Shown: positions 1-5,484 of the stretch, one piece after another | Numbering within the stretch: the first letter of the stretch is position 1 | Layout of the letters: every line of letters starts with the position of its first letter | Source of the DNA: Balneolales bacterium | Lineage (GTDB): Bacteria; Bacteroidota; Rhodothermia; Balneolales; Natronogracilivirgulaceae | Reading direction: 5' to 3' | Length of the DNA stretch: 5,612 nucleotides | Assembly: GCA_007131625.1 (NCBI GenBank) | Contig: SLQC01000370.1 | Span: forward strand, 1 to 5,612 | Program-made: the position numbers and the translations under genes | The notes under the pieces: model-generated | What the model was told of the DNA's origin: nothing | Database searches by the model: none | Seen by the model: only the letters and a program-made list of their open reading frames with translations

Positions 1-36
1 TAATTTTCATATATAATATATAATATATGTAATAAA
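1..36 (+). promoter_or_regulatory. AT-rich upstream region of the sirtuin gene, possible promoter
   Basis: This leader is almost pure A/T. It starts with TAATTTTC (1-8), which matches the Bacteroidota -10 consensus TAnnTTTG at all but the last base. It also holds two tandem copies of the heptamer ATATAAT (11-17 and 18-24), each containing a TATAAT hexamer. There is no Shine-Dalgarno sequence before the ATG at 37, as is usual in Bacteroidota. The window edge removes any -33 element, so the promoter call is tentative. Confidence 0.35.
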
Positions 37-765
37 ATGGAGAAAGAAAAGCTGGTAGTCCTGACAGGAGCAGGAATGAGTGCCGATAGTGGAATATCAA
101 CATTCCGGGATTCGGAAGGACTCTGGGAAGGAGTCGATGTGATGGAAGTTGCTTCGGTGAAAGGATGGGAAACTAATCCAGAAAAAGTTCTTGAATTTTA
201 CAATGAACGTCGGCGGCAACTTCAACATGCTAAACCCAATGCCGGTCATTATGCACTGGTAGAGTTGGAACAGAAGTATGAAGTAACGGTTGTCACACAA
301 AATGTGGATGACCTTCATGAACGGGCCGGATCGCAAAATGTGATTCATCTGCACGGAGAGTTGACCAAAGCCCGACCGGAGGATGGGGTTCATACTGTGT
401 TCGATATCGGCTATTCCGACATTAATCTGAACGATTGTGATGATCGTGGTCGTCAACTTCGACCCGCTATCGTTTGGTTTGGTGAAATAGTGCCTATGAT
501 GGAACCGGCTATCCGAGAGGTGGGAATTTGTGATTTATTGCTGGTCATCGGGACGTCACTTGTTGTTTATCCGGCTGCAGGTTTGGTGGACTTTGCATCG
601 CTGGCTACACCGGTTTATGTAGTTGATCCACACAAACCTGAATATCAATTCCGGCAACGCATTGTCATTTTGGAAGAGCCTTCGATTTCGGGTACGCCTA
701 AACTGGTTCGGGCACTTTTAAAAGGTGATAATTTTAATAAGATAAATACATACTTGGATGAATGA
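37..765 (+). CDS. cobB: Sirtuin-family NAD-dependent protein deacylase (SIRT5/CobB-like, zinc-less type)
   Basis: This is a cytoplasmic sirtuin of 242 residues, about the usual length for bacterial family members. Sirtuins use NAD+ to remove acyl groups from lysine side chains, releasing nicotinamide and O-acyl-ADP-ribose. Visible motifs in order: the NAD-binding GAGMSADSGISTFRD (11-25), the TQNVD motif with N89 and D91, the catalytic H106 in HLHGE, the IVWFGE segment (145-150) and the GTS motif (172-174). Y55 and R58 form the YxxR pair that marks class III sirtuins and favours acidic acyl groups such as succinyl, so desuccinylase activity is an inference. Between H106 and the WFGE motif only one cysteine (C134) is present, so the usual four-cysteine zinc site is missing. 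I recall this from Bacteroidota homologues, so it probably reflects lineage rather than damage. The ATG at 37 lies directly before the Rossmann strand and fits the family start. Confidence 0.93.
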   Translation: MEKEKLVVLTGAGMSADSGISTFRDSEGLWEGVDVMEVASVKGWETNPEKVLEFYNERRRQLQHAKPNAGHYALVELEQKYEVTVVTQNVDDLHERAGSQNVIHLHGELTKARPEDGVHTVFDIGYSDINLNDCDDRGRQLRPAIVWFGEIVPMMEPAIREVGICDLLLVIGTSLVVYPAAGLVDFASLATPVYVVDPHKPEYQFRQRIVILEEPSISGTPKLVRALLKGDNFNKINTYLDE

Positions 766-965
766 TGTAATAATCATGCACCACTTTGTAAAAAATATTA
801 TCCCGCCATTGGTATATCGCTTACGCGTTTCATTGAGCATCTGACGTAAGAAATCAAACATTATAAACAGATGAAATGGCCATGACGGCTATCCGTCACA
901 CAGGAGCATGTTTATTTCCGTCATGAACATTACATCTGTCCTTGAGAAATAAAAATTATATACAG
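766..965 (+). other. Structured intergenic region between the sirtuin and SGNH genes
   Basis: This 200-base gap has no convincing gene. The longest start-to-stop stretches are a 22-codon frame (776-844) and two 14-codon frames (882-926 and 908-952). It does hold unusual secondary-structure potential: a 6-bp inverted repeat CTTACG/CGTAAG (820-825 and 845-850) and the much larger inverted repeat at 867-939 listed separately. The decamer ACAGATGAAA occurs twice, at 867-876 in the left arm of the large repeat and at 962-971 spanning the start codon of the next gene. No clear TAnnTTTG promoter is visible. Confidence 0.6.
867..939. repeat. 22-base imperfect inverted repeat with 29-base loop and a competing inner hairpin
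   Basis: The arms 867-888 and 918-939 pair in perfect register at 19 of 22 positions. From the outside in there are 7 bp (ACAGATG/CATCTGT), a 1x1 mismatch, 4 bp (AATG/CATT), a 2x2 mismatch and 8 bp (CATGACGG/CCGTCATG). The loop is 889-917. Inside the loop a second CCGTCA (893-898) can pair with TGACGG (883-888) to make a 6-bp hairpin with a CTAT loop. That pairing uses the same left-arm bases, so the two structures exclude each other. There is no T-tract directly after the right arm, so this is not an ordinary intrinsic terminator. It may be an RNA leader element for the gene starting at 966 or a remnant of a small palindromic repeat element; the sequence alone does not decide. Confidence 0.75.
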
Positions 966-1823
966 ATGAAACAGGAAGAAAAAGAAGCGTTATTGGAATA
1001 TTTGGTGCAGTTTTCAAATCTGGAGAAAAGATTTCCGTTTTTTCAGGGTGTGCAGGATCCGGAAGCGATTGCTGACTTTATCGGGTTGGACTCGGATCAG
1101 TTCAACAGTATTCGTGAGCGTTTTGATTCACATGTTCGGCAGGCAGCTAAAGAGATACTGAAAGATGATGAGGTGCTGAATCAGATTGAAAAATTGCCTT
1201 TCAAACCGATCGACACTATTGCTGTGGTTGGAGATACAATTACAGACGATCGCCAGGGCTGGTTTCAGATTTTTCGAAATGTGATGGATTTGGCTGTATC
1301 CAAGGCAGATTTCAAGTATATTGACGCGAGTGTGGCCGACTCCTCTTCCATAGATGCACTCAGACGGCTGGAGCGGGATGTACTGGCTTATGAACCCGAC
1401 TGGGTATTTATAGCGCTCGGCAGTCTGGATGCTTTTCGCTTGCATATCACAACCGGCCGTACACTTGTATCCCTTGCCGAGTTCTGGGAAAATCTGAATG
1501 CCATCGAATCGGCTGTCTTGAAAAATTGCAATAATGCTCCGATCTGGGTTACTCCACCGCCCGTAATAACAGAATTGATGGAGCAAATGCCGCTTTATGA
1601 AGGGGTGGTCAATGAACGGGACTTGATAGATTTTCGGGAAGTCATTTCCGGGAAAACAGGATATGTGGTCGATCCAGCCGGCAAGAGAATGGGAGACCCG
1701 CCCGATGCCTGGAACTTTCTGAGTGACGGATTTCACCCGTCTCTGGTCGGTAATATCGAGACAGTACGCAGTATATTGAAAACATGCTCTATACCGCAAA
1801 AAAAAGCAAAAAAACCTGACTGA
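966..1823 (+). CDS. SGNH/GDSL-fold protein with degenerate active site (putative pseudo-hydrolase)
   Basis: This protein has 285 residues. The C-terminal two thirds carry the order of SGNH/GDSL hydrolase blocks, in a variant whose active members begin the domain with GDSITDDR. Block I is GDTITDDR (89-96), with Thr91 where the nucleophilic Ser belongs. Block II is DASVAD (120-125), lacking the oxyanion Gly. Block III is GSLD (152-155), with Leu154 replacing the oxyanion Asn. Block V, DGFHP (254-258), keeps Asp254 and His257. Family members are esterases, lipases or carbohydrate deacetylases, but three of the four signature residues are altered here, so catalysis is doubtful and binding is an alternative. 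Residues 1-80 form a charged, mostly helical N-terminal region of unknown role. No signal peptide is seen, which suggests a cytoplasmic location. I chose ATG 966; an in-frame TTG at 942 would add eight residues but has no ribosome site. The 3' end carries A8-GC-A7 (1798-1814), encoding a Lys-rich tail. Confidence 0.8.
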   Translation: MKQEEKEALLEYLVQFSNLEKRFPFFQGVQDPEAIADFIGLDSDQFNSIRERFDSHVRQAAKEILKDDEVLNQIEKLPFKPIDTIAVVGDTITDDRQGWFQIFRNVMDLAVSKADFKYIDASVADSSSIDALRRLERDVLAYEPDWVFIALGSLDAFRLHITTGRTLVSLAEFWENLNAIESAVLKNCNNAPIWVTPPPVITELMEQMPLYEGVVNERDLIDFREVISGKTGYVVDPAGKRMGDPPDAWNFLSDGFHPSLVGNIETVRSILKTCSIPQKKAKKPD

Positions 1824-1827
1824 ATAT

Positions 1828-1853
1828 ATCCATGCTTACAAATCCATGCTTAC
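1828..1853. repeat. Tandem 12-bp direct repeat in the convergent gap
   Basis: ATCCATGCTTAC occurs at 1828-1839 and again at 1842-1853, separated by AA, giving a 14-base period. It lies between two convergent genes, just after the SGNH stop codon. I see no hairpin plus T-tract terminator in this gap. The minus strand does run into T7-GC-T8 (opposite 1798-1814), which lies in the 3' end of the SGNH gene. Confidence 0.7.
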
Positions 1854-1884
1854 GGAGTGATACCAGGAATGATCTGATCCGGAC

Positions 1885-2589
1885 TTACAGTGCTATGTTG
1901 ACACGTGTGAATTCGAATCCGAGATGCGCATTGGAGGTGATGCCGTCACGATCAGACAATTTTCGGGAAGTGACTATTACGGGGTTCAGAAATCCGATCG
2001 CATAGTTGTTGTTATTGCCACGAATTTCAATCAGGCCATTGATTCCCCTACGATGACTGGAGGAGTAATTGTCATAAAATGAGTCGTAATCTCCGGTAGT
2101 ACTCAGTAAAAAGGCGTCCACGAGTCCGAATGCGAATCCTATCCAGGCACCGGCACCGGCACCGTACTGAATTCCTTTCACGATATCCGATTCACGTGAC
2201 ATGAGACTTATAGCGGTACCGACAATAGCCCCGGTTGAAGCTCCGTAAAAAGTATCAAGCAAAATAATAGTACCGGTTGAATTGGCGGAACTGATAAATC
2301 CGTCTACATATATTCCCGAGCTTCCAGTCATATGGGAGAGGTCATATAATCCGGTACCAAGTCCCATGATTGTTCCCAAACCCACTCCAAAGCGGAGCGG
2401 ATAGTAGTCTATTTCGCTTTTATCCTGAAGGGCGATGGTTGCTCCGCCAAGTGCCGTACCCGTCAATGCGCCGGTAAAGGTGTTCACAGTGACAATTCGA
2501 AAGGACTGAGCATGTGTTTGTTGCGATAATGTTACAACTGCATAAAGCAGCAGAAAGGCTGATACCAGGGATTTGCTGAATATGTTCAT
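1885..2589 (-). CDS. Secreted glycine-zipper protein with internal duplication, function unknown
   Basis: This protein has 234 residues, and I do not recognise a named family. It starts with a clear Sec signal peptide: K6, a hydrophobic core at about 8-21, and a likely signal peptidase I site after A27 (THA/QS). The mature part has two homologous units, 37-83 and 113-158. Each starts TFxGAxTG, continues with a hydrophobic small-residue stretch, and ends in a G-x-G-x-G-x3-G-x3-GL-x-D glycine zipper. Such Gly-spaced segments pack tightly in or against membranes, so an outer-membrane or periplasmic membrane-associated role is inferred. The C-terminal 75 residues contain an Asn-rich GNNNNY stretch (191-196) and end in alternating residues that could form beta strands. 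A longer start at 2673 would overlap the upstream dehydrogenase gene and bury the signal peptide 28 residues in, so I use ATG 2589. A promoter box sits 33 bases upstream. Confidence 0.75.
   Translation of the reverse strand: MNIFSKSLVSAFLLLYAVVTLSQQTHAQSFRIVTVNTFTGALTGTALGGATIALQDKSEIDYYPLRFGVGLGTIMGLGTGLYDLSHMTGSSGIYVDGFISSANSTGTIILLDTFYGASTGAIVGTAISLMSRESDIVKGIQYGAGAGAWIGFAFGLVDAFLLSTTGDYDSFYDNYSSSHRRGINGLIEIRGNNNNYAIGFLNPVIVTSRKLSDRDGITSNAHLGFEFTRVNIAL
2116..2253 (-). repeat. Second unit of the internal glycine-zipper duplication
   Basis: This encodes residues 113-158 of the secreted protein. It aligns with residues 37-83 (2341-2481) at the TFxGAxTG start and at the zipper glycines 143, 145, 147, 151 and 155, followed by L156 and D158. 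The offset is 76 residues in the first half and 75 in the second. The first unit has the matching glycines at 68, 70, 72, 76 and 80, followed by L81 and D83. Confidence 0.7.
2146..2163. repeat. GGCACC hexanucleotide repeated three times
   Basis: Three perfect tandem copies of GGCACC on the plus strand encode Gly-Ala-Gly-Ala-Gly-Ala (residues 143-148) on the minus strand, inside the second glycine zipper. The copies stay in frame, so changes in copy number would lengthen or shorten the zipper without a frameshift. Confidence 0.85.
2341..2481 (-). repeat. First unit of the internal glycine-zipper duplication
   Basis: This encodes residues 37-83 of the secreted protein: a TFTGALTG start, a hydrophobic small-residue segment, then a glycine zipper ending GLYD. 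It is the partner of the unit at 2116-2253. The similarity is at protein level and the DNA has diverged, so the duplication is old. Confidence 0.7.
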
Positions 2590-2621
2590 TGTTTGGAGTC
2601 TTGAATTCTGGGTGGTTTTAC

Positions 2622-2629
2622 CAAAGGTA
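2622..2629 (-). promoter_or_regulatory. Bacteroidota-type -10 box (TACCTTTG) for the glycine-zipper gene
   Basis: On the minus strand this reads TACCTTTG, a perfect match to the TAnnTTTG -10 consensus of the Bacteroidota primary sigma factor. It lies in the 64-base gap between the dehydrogenase stop and the ATG at 2589. A start point some 5-8 bases downstream would give a leader of about 25 bases. The -33 region (about 2650-2654) holds only a partial match, TTTC for TTTG. Confidence 0.55.
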
Positions 2630-2653
2630 ATATTAATGAAAGAGTATCCGAAA

Positions 2654-3349
2654 TCAGGGATTCCCGAGAGCAATAGGTAACACCTTGCCGTTCATAAACT
2701 TATGCCCTTTCAATGAAAAGTCAGCTATATACTCCGCAATGTCATCGGATTTAAGTGGTGCCTTGATTCCCGGAAATGCAGTCTCAAACATCTCTGTCTG
2801 CACGGCTCCGAGGCAGAGACAGTTAACAGAAATCTCCCGGTTCTTTAGTTCGGCAGCCATACATTCGGTCCAAATAACTAATGCCCCCTTGCTCGTACTG
2901 TATGCGGTTAGTCCGGGAAATTTGGAACTTCCCTGATAGCCGCCCATACTGCCGATGGTAACGATATGTGAGTTCTTTCCGAAAAATGGTATTGAAGCGC
3001 GTAACAAGCGAACTACCGACATGACATTCAGGTTCCACATTGAATTCCAGTCATTATCGGTTAATTCTCCAAACGATTTTTTTAGCAAACCACCAGCATT
3101 ATGAATCAGTGAAGTGATTTCAAGTTGTTCTTCGCGGATGAAATCGGTCAGGCGCTGAATGGAAGTGGTATCTGTAAGATCGCAGGAAATGCAATCAATT
3201 CGTTTCTGATTTGTATTCTTCAGTTCCTGCAATTTCTCTTCCGAGCGGGCTGTAGCAAGCACCCGGTGCTTGTTGGCAGCGAGATGTCGGGCTGTTGCAT
3301 ATCCGATTCCTTTACTGGCACCAGTGATAAGTATGGTTTTATGTGACAT
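2654..3349 (-). CDS. Short-chain dehydrogenase/reductase (SDR family)
   Basis: This is a classical SDR of 231 residues, slightly short for the family (usually about 250). These cytoplasmic enzymes move hydride between NAD(P)H and carbonyl or alcohol groups. The cofactor motif is TGASKGIG (9-16). D57 fits the adenine-ring contact, and HNAG (83-86) replaces the common NNAG. The catalytic tetrad is visible as N108, S134, Y150 and K154 (YSTSK). R35, at the end of the second strand, favours NADP(H). After the catalytic helix, CLGAVQTEM (179-187) stands where most members have the PG-x-V-x-T-x-M loop, with Leu in place of Pro. The substrate cannot be told from sequence. The ATG at 3349 is close to the first beta strand, and no Shine-Dalgarno sequence precedes it. 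The gene lies 54 bases after the endopeptidase stop on the same strand and might be co-transcribed with it. Confidence 0.92.
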   Translation of the reverse strand: MSHKTILITGASKGIGYATARHLAANKHRVLATARSEEKLQELKNTNQKRIDCISCDLTDTTSIQRLTDFIREEQLEITSLIHNAGGLLKKSFGELTDNDWNSMWNLNVMSVVRLLRASIPFFGKNSHIVTIGSMGGYQGSSKFPGLTAYSTSKGALVIWTECMAAELKNREISVNCLCLGAVQTEMFETAFPGIKAPLKSDDIAEYIADFSLKGHKFMNGKVLPIALGNP

Positions 3350-3403
3350 GGAGAAGTCTGTTTGGGTAAACGGTTGTCCTATTACTCAATACACAGTAAT
3401 GTA

Positions 3404-4747
3404 TTACAAATCAAAAAGGACGTCATTCATTTTGGTCTTGCCCATAAGAATTCCGTTATATCCGATATCCATTGCAAATGTGAACGGCCGTTGAATGGTC
3501 GAATCATCTATATCGAGGCGTGTCAGCAACTCTACTTTTCTATTGAGAAAGGCGCCCCGGTGTTCAGCCTTTATCGGATCTGCAGGCGGTAGATCTATCC
3601 GTTGCGGATTGACGGGACGTCCATGCTCCCAGAACCGGAAACAAAGATGAGGTCCGGTGGCGAGTCCGGTAGCGCCTACATACCCTATGATCTGTCCCTG
3701 TTTGACCTCCGTACCAGATCGCATACCTTCGGCAAATCGAGACATGTGCAAGTAGCCGGTTTCATATATGCTGTTGTGTCGGATACGAATGTAGTTACCG
3801 TTGTTACGGTCGTACGAGGCCACTGTGATGACTCCGTCACCTACGGCACGTATGGGGGTGCCGACAGGAGCAGCATAATCAGTTCCGTGATGGGGCATAT
3901 TTCGCCTCAGTATGGGATGATACCTGCGGTTGGTAAATCGAGAGCTGATACGTGTATAGTCCAGAGGTGCAGCCATAAACTGCCGTCTCATGGAGTTGCC
4001 TTGCTCATCAAAATACTCGTCTGAATCGTTTTGGCGATAATGGAATGCGTAATAGTCCGTATTGCGATGGTTGAAGATAGCTGCTTTGATGCGACCGATT
4101 TCCGATACCCGATCTTCCACAATTTTCTCTTCAAATAATACGGTAAAATGGTCACCCGGTTGGATACGGTAAAAATCGACTTGCCAGGCGAAAACATCGG
4201 CGAGCCGGTGTGTCAGTTGCGGATCCACGTCAATCTCCTGTAATGTCTGATAAACGGATCCCCTGATTTCTCCACTGACTTTACGAGTTCTGACTTCTAC
4301 CGGTTTGGAATTTCGGGTTACAAATACTGAGTCTCCCAGTTCAAATCGTATAAATTCGGTATGATTTTCTTCGTACACGATATATGCAATCTGACGGTCT
4401 TCGTCAGTCATATCGGTCTTAAAATAGAGGTGTAGCGGCCGTCCGGCACGTATCCTTCTTACATCAAAGACATCTGATGAAGCATTTCCTAAATCATGCA
4501 CCAGATGTGATGAAAGTCCGTTTCTGCGAAGAATGGAAGAGAGGTTCTCGTTGCGTTGAATAACATGTGTTTTCGCATTGAGCGACTCGTCAATTCCGAA
4601 AATATTGTATAACGGTTCGGATTCTTCCTGAAAGAGATTGAATTCAGTTTCATCCGGTATCCCGGCAGTTTTTGATTTTTCCGCATGGAAATCACATGAC
4701 AGGACAATTAAGGAACAGAGTAAAGGCAAGTAGTGAATACGATTCAT
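3404..4747 (-). CDS. MepM/YebA-like M23 murein endopeptidase, putative lipoprotein
   Basis: This protein has 447 residues, close to E. coli MepM. Family members cut peptide cross-links in peptidoglycan so new wall can be inserted. The N-terminus is a lipoprotein-type signal (hydrophobic 6-17, VLSC with Cys18 as the likely lipidated residue), followed by Asp19. Residues 60-110 form a LysM/OapA-like domain (HVIQRNENLSSIL). Residues 160-240 match the second MepM domain (LADVFAWQVDF, then IQPGDHF). The M23 domain spans about 270-385: H286 and D290 in HHGTD are zinc ligands and H334 in YLHMS is catalytic. H367 is the first His of the usual HxH motif, but the second, normally a zinc ligand, is Cys369 (GPHLCFRFW). 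I recall this HxC form from other Bacteroidota M23 proteins, so activity may be retained. A tail of about 60 residues follows the domain. ATG 4747 is chosen because it places the signal at the N-terminus; an upstream start at 4840 would add 31 residues that fit no signal. The 194-base gap upstream has no clear promoter. Confidence 0.9.
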   Translation of the reverse strand: MNRIHYLPLLCSLIVLSCDFHAEKSKTAGIPDETEFNLFQEESEPLYNIFGIDESLNAKTHVIQRNENLSSILRRNGLSSHLVHDLGNASSDVFDVRRIRAGRPLHLYFKTDMTDEDRQIAYIVYEENHTEFIRFELGDSVFVTRNSKPVEVRTRKVSGEIRGSVYQTLQEIDVDPQLTHRLADVFAWQVDFYRIQPGDHFTVLFEEKIVEDRVSEIGRIKAAIFNHRNTDYYAFHYRQNDSDEYFDEQGNSMRRQFMAAPLDYTRISSRFTNRRYHPILRRNMPHHGTDYAAPVGTPIRAVGDGVITVASYDRNNGNYIRIRHNSIYETGYLHMSRFAEGMRSGTEVKQGQIIGYVGATGLATGPHLCFRFWEHGRPVNPQRIDLPPADPIKAEHRGAFLNRKVELLTRLDIDDSTIQRPFTFAMDIGYNGILMGKTKMNDVLFDL

Positions 4748-4941
4748 TAGATATTTGATAATGCTATAAAGTGGTTGCGTTCGGTTTTTCAGGGTGTACA
4801 CTGTTTTGTAAAAATAACGATAGCAGCAGGTTATTTCCAATAGTATATTATCGCTTTAACGACCGCGTGATAGTTGTAGTAGCTGTTGTTTCTATTCCTG
4901 AAGTCCGAAAATAGAGGTTATGATTTCAAAGTGGTATTAAA

Positions 4942-5484
4942 CTAGCGAGGTTGCCATGTTACATCTCCGATATTCCCGGCTCTGTTCTGAAATCTCGCCA
5001 TTACAAACAGGAGGTCAGAAAGCCGGTTCAGATAAATAATTACCTTATCAGAAACGGGCTCGGATTCCCGGCAGGTGATACAGAGACGCTCTGTCCTCCG
5101 GCATACCGTACGGGCAAAATGCAGCAGAGATGCACCGGAAGTACCACCGGGGAGAATAAAGTACTTGATCGGCTCCAGGGCAGACTCCAATCGGTCGATG
5201 TCACGTTCCAGAATACGAATATGGTCATCGCCAATGCGTTCAATCCGCTGGTTTTTGTCGAATGGCGTAGCCAGATCCGCCCCAAGTTCAAAAAGTTCAT
5301 GCTGTAAACGGTACAGTATACCGTCCAGCAATGGGTCGGGCTTCGCACTGCGTACCATTCCAAGAATTGCATTCAGCTCATCCACGGTGCCGTAAGCATC
5401 GATACGTGAATGATTCTTGGATACTCTTTGTCCGCCGAAAAGTGTGGTTTCTCCACGATCACCGGATTTGGTATAAATTTTCAT
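4942..5484 (-). CDS. pduO: PduO-type corrinoid adenosyltransferase (ATP:cob(I)alamin adenosyltransferase)
   Basis: This enzyme has 180 residues. PduO-type enzymes transfer the 5'-deoxyadenosyl group of ATP to cob(I)alamin or a related corrinoid, forming the coenzyme B12 used by mutases and similar enzymes. They act in the cytoplasm as trimers of helical bundles. The family hallmarks are all present: the N-terminal ATP-binding TKSGDRGETTLFGG (5-18), RIDAYGTVDELNA (27-39), the active-site stretch FILPGG (109-114) with ARTVCRRTER (124-133), and YLNRLSDLLFVMAR (151-164) with N153. The length is normal and no key residue is missing. Homologues begin MKIYTK, so I use ATG 5484. An in-frame GTG at 5523 would add 13 residues and has AAGGAGG four bases upstream, so it cannot be excluded. 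The symbol refers to the enzyme type; no propanediol-utilisation genes are in the window, and no B12-dependent enzyme or other B12 gene is next to it. Confidence 0.92.
   Translation of the reverse strand: MKIYTKSGDRGETTLFGGQRVSKNHSRIDAYGTVDELNAILGMVRSAKPDPLLDGILYRLQHELFELGADLATPFDKNQRIERIGDDHIRILERDIDRLESALEPIKYFILPGGTSGASLLHFARTVCRRTERLCITCRESEPVSDKVIIYLNRLSDLLFVMARFQNRAGNIGDVTWQPR

Noticed and set aside
776..844. Possible 22-residue small protein after the sirtuin gene
   Set aside because: It has no ribosome-binding signal, is too short to judge, and its 3' part overlaps an inverted repeat; nothing supports translation.
908..952. Possible 14-residue leader peptide preceded by AGGAG
   Set aside because: The AGGAG is only one base from the ATG, too close to serve it, and the composition shows no attenuation-type codon run.
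2590..2673. Longer start for the glycine-zipper protein at 2673
   Set aside because: It would overlap the dehydrogenase 3' end and put 28 residues in front of a clear signal peptide.
3381..3400. ATTACT/AGTAAT hairpin just after the endopeptidase stop, as a terminator
   Set aside because: It is a 6-bp AT-rich stem with no following U-tract on the minus strand, too weak to call.
3797..3811. ACCGT/ACGGT hairpin
   Set aside because: It lies inside the endopeptidase coding region and is explained by the codons for an Asn-rich stretch.
3602..4024. 140-codon plus-strand open frame opposite the endopeptidase gene
   Set aside because: It is antisense to the conserved M23 domain and its translation shows no domain or family features; a reading-frame shadow.
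4748..4840. Longer start for the M23 endopeptidase at 4840
   Set aside because: It adds 31 residues ahead of the lipoprotein signal with no family-like sequence.
4891..4915. TCTATT/AATAGA inverted repeat after the adenosyltransferase stop
   Set aside because: The stem is short and AT-rich, with an unpaired 13-base loop and no U-tract; likely chance.
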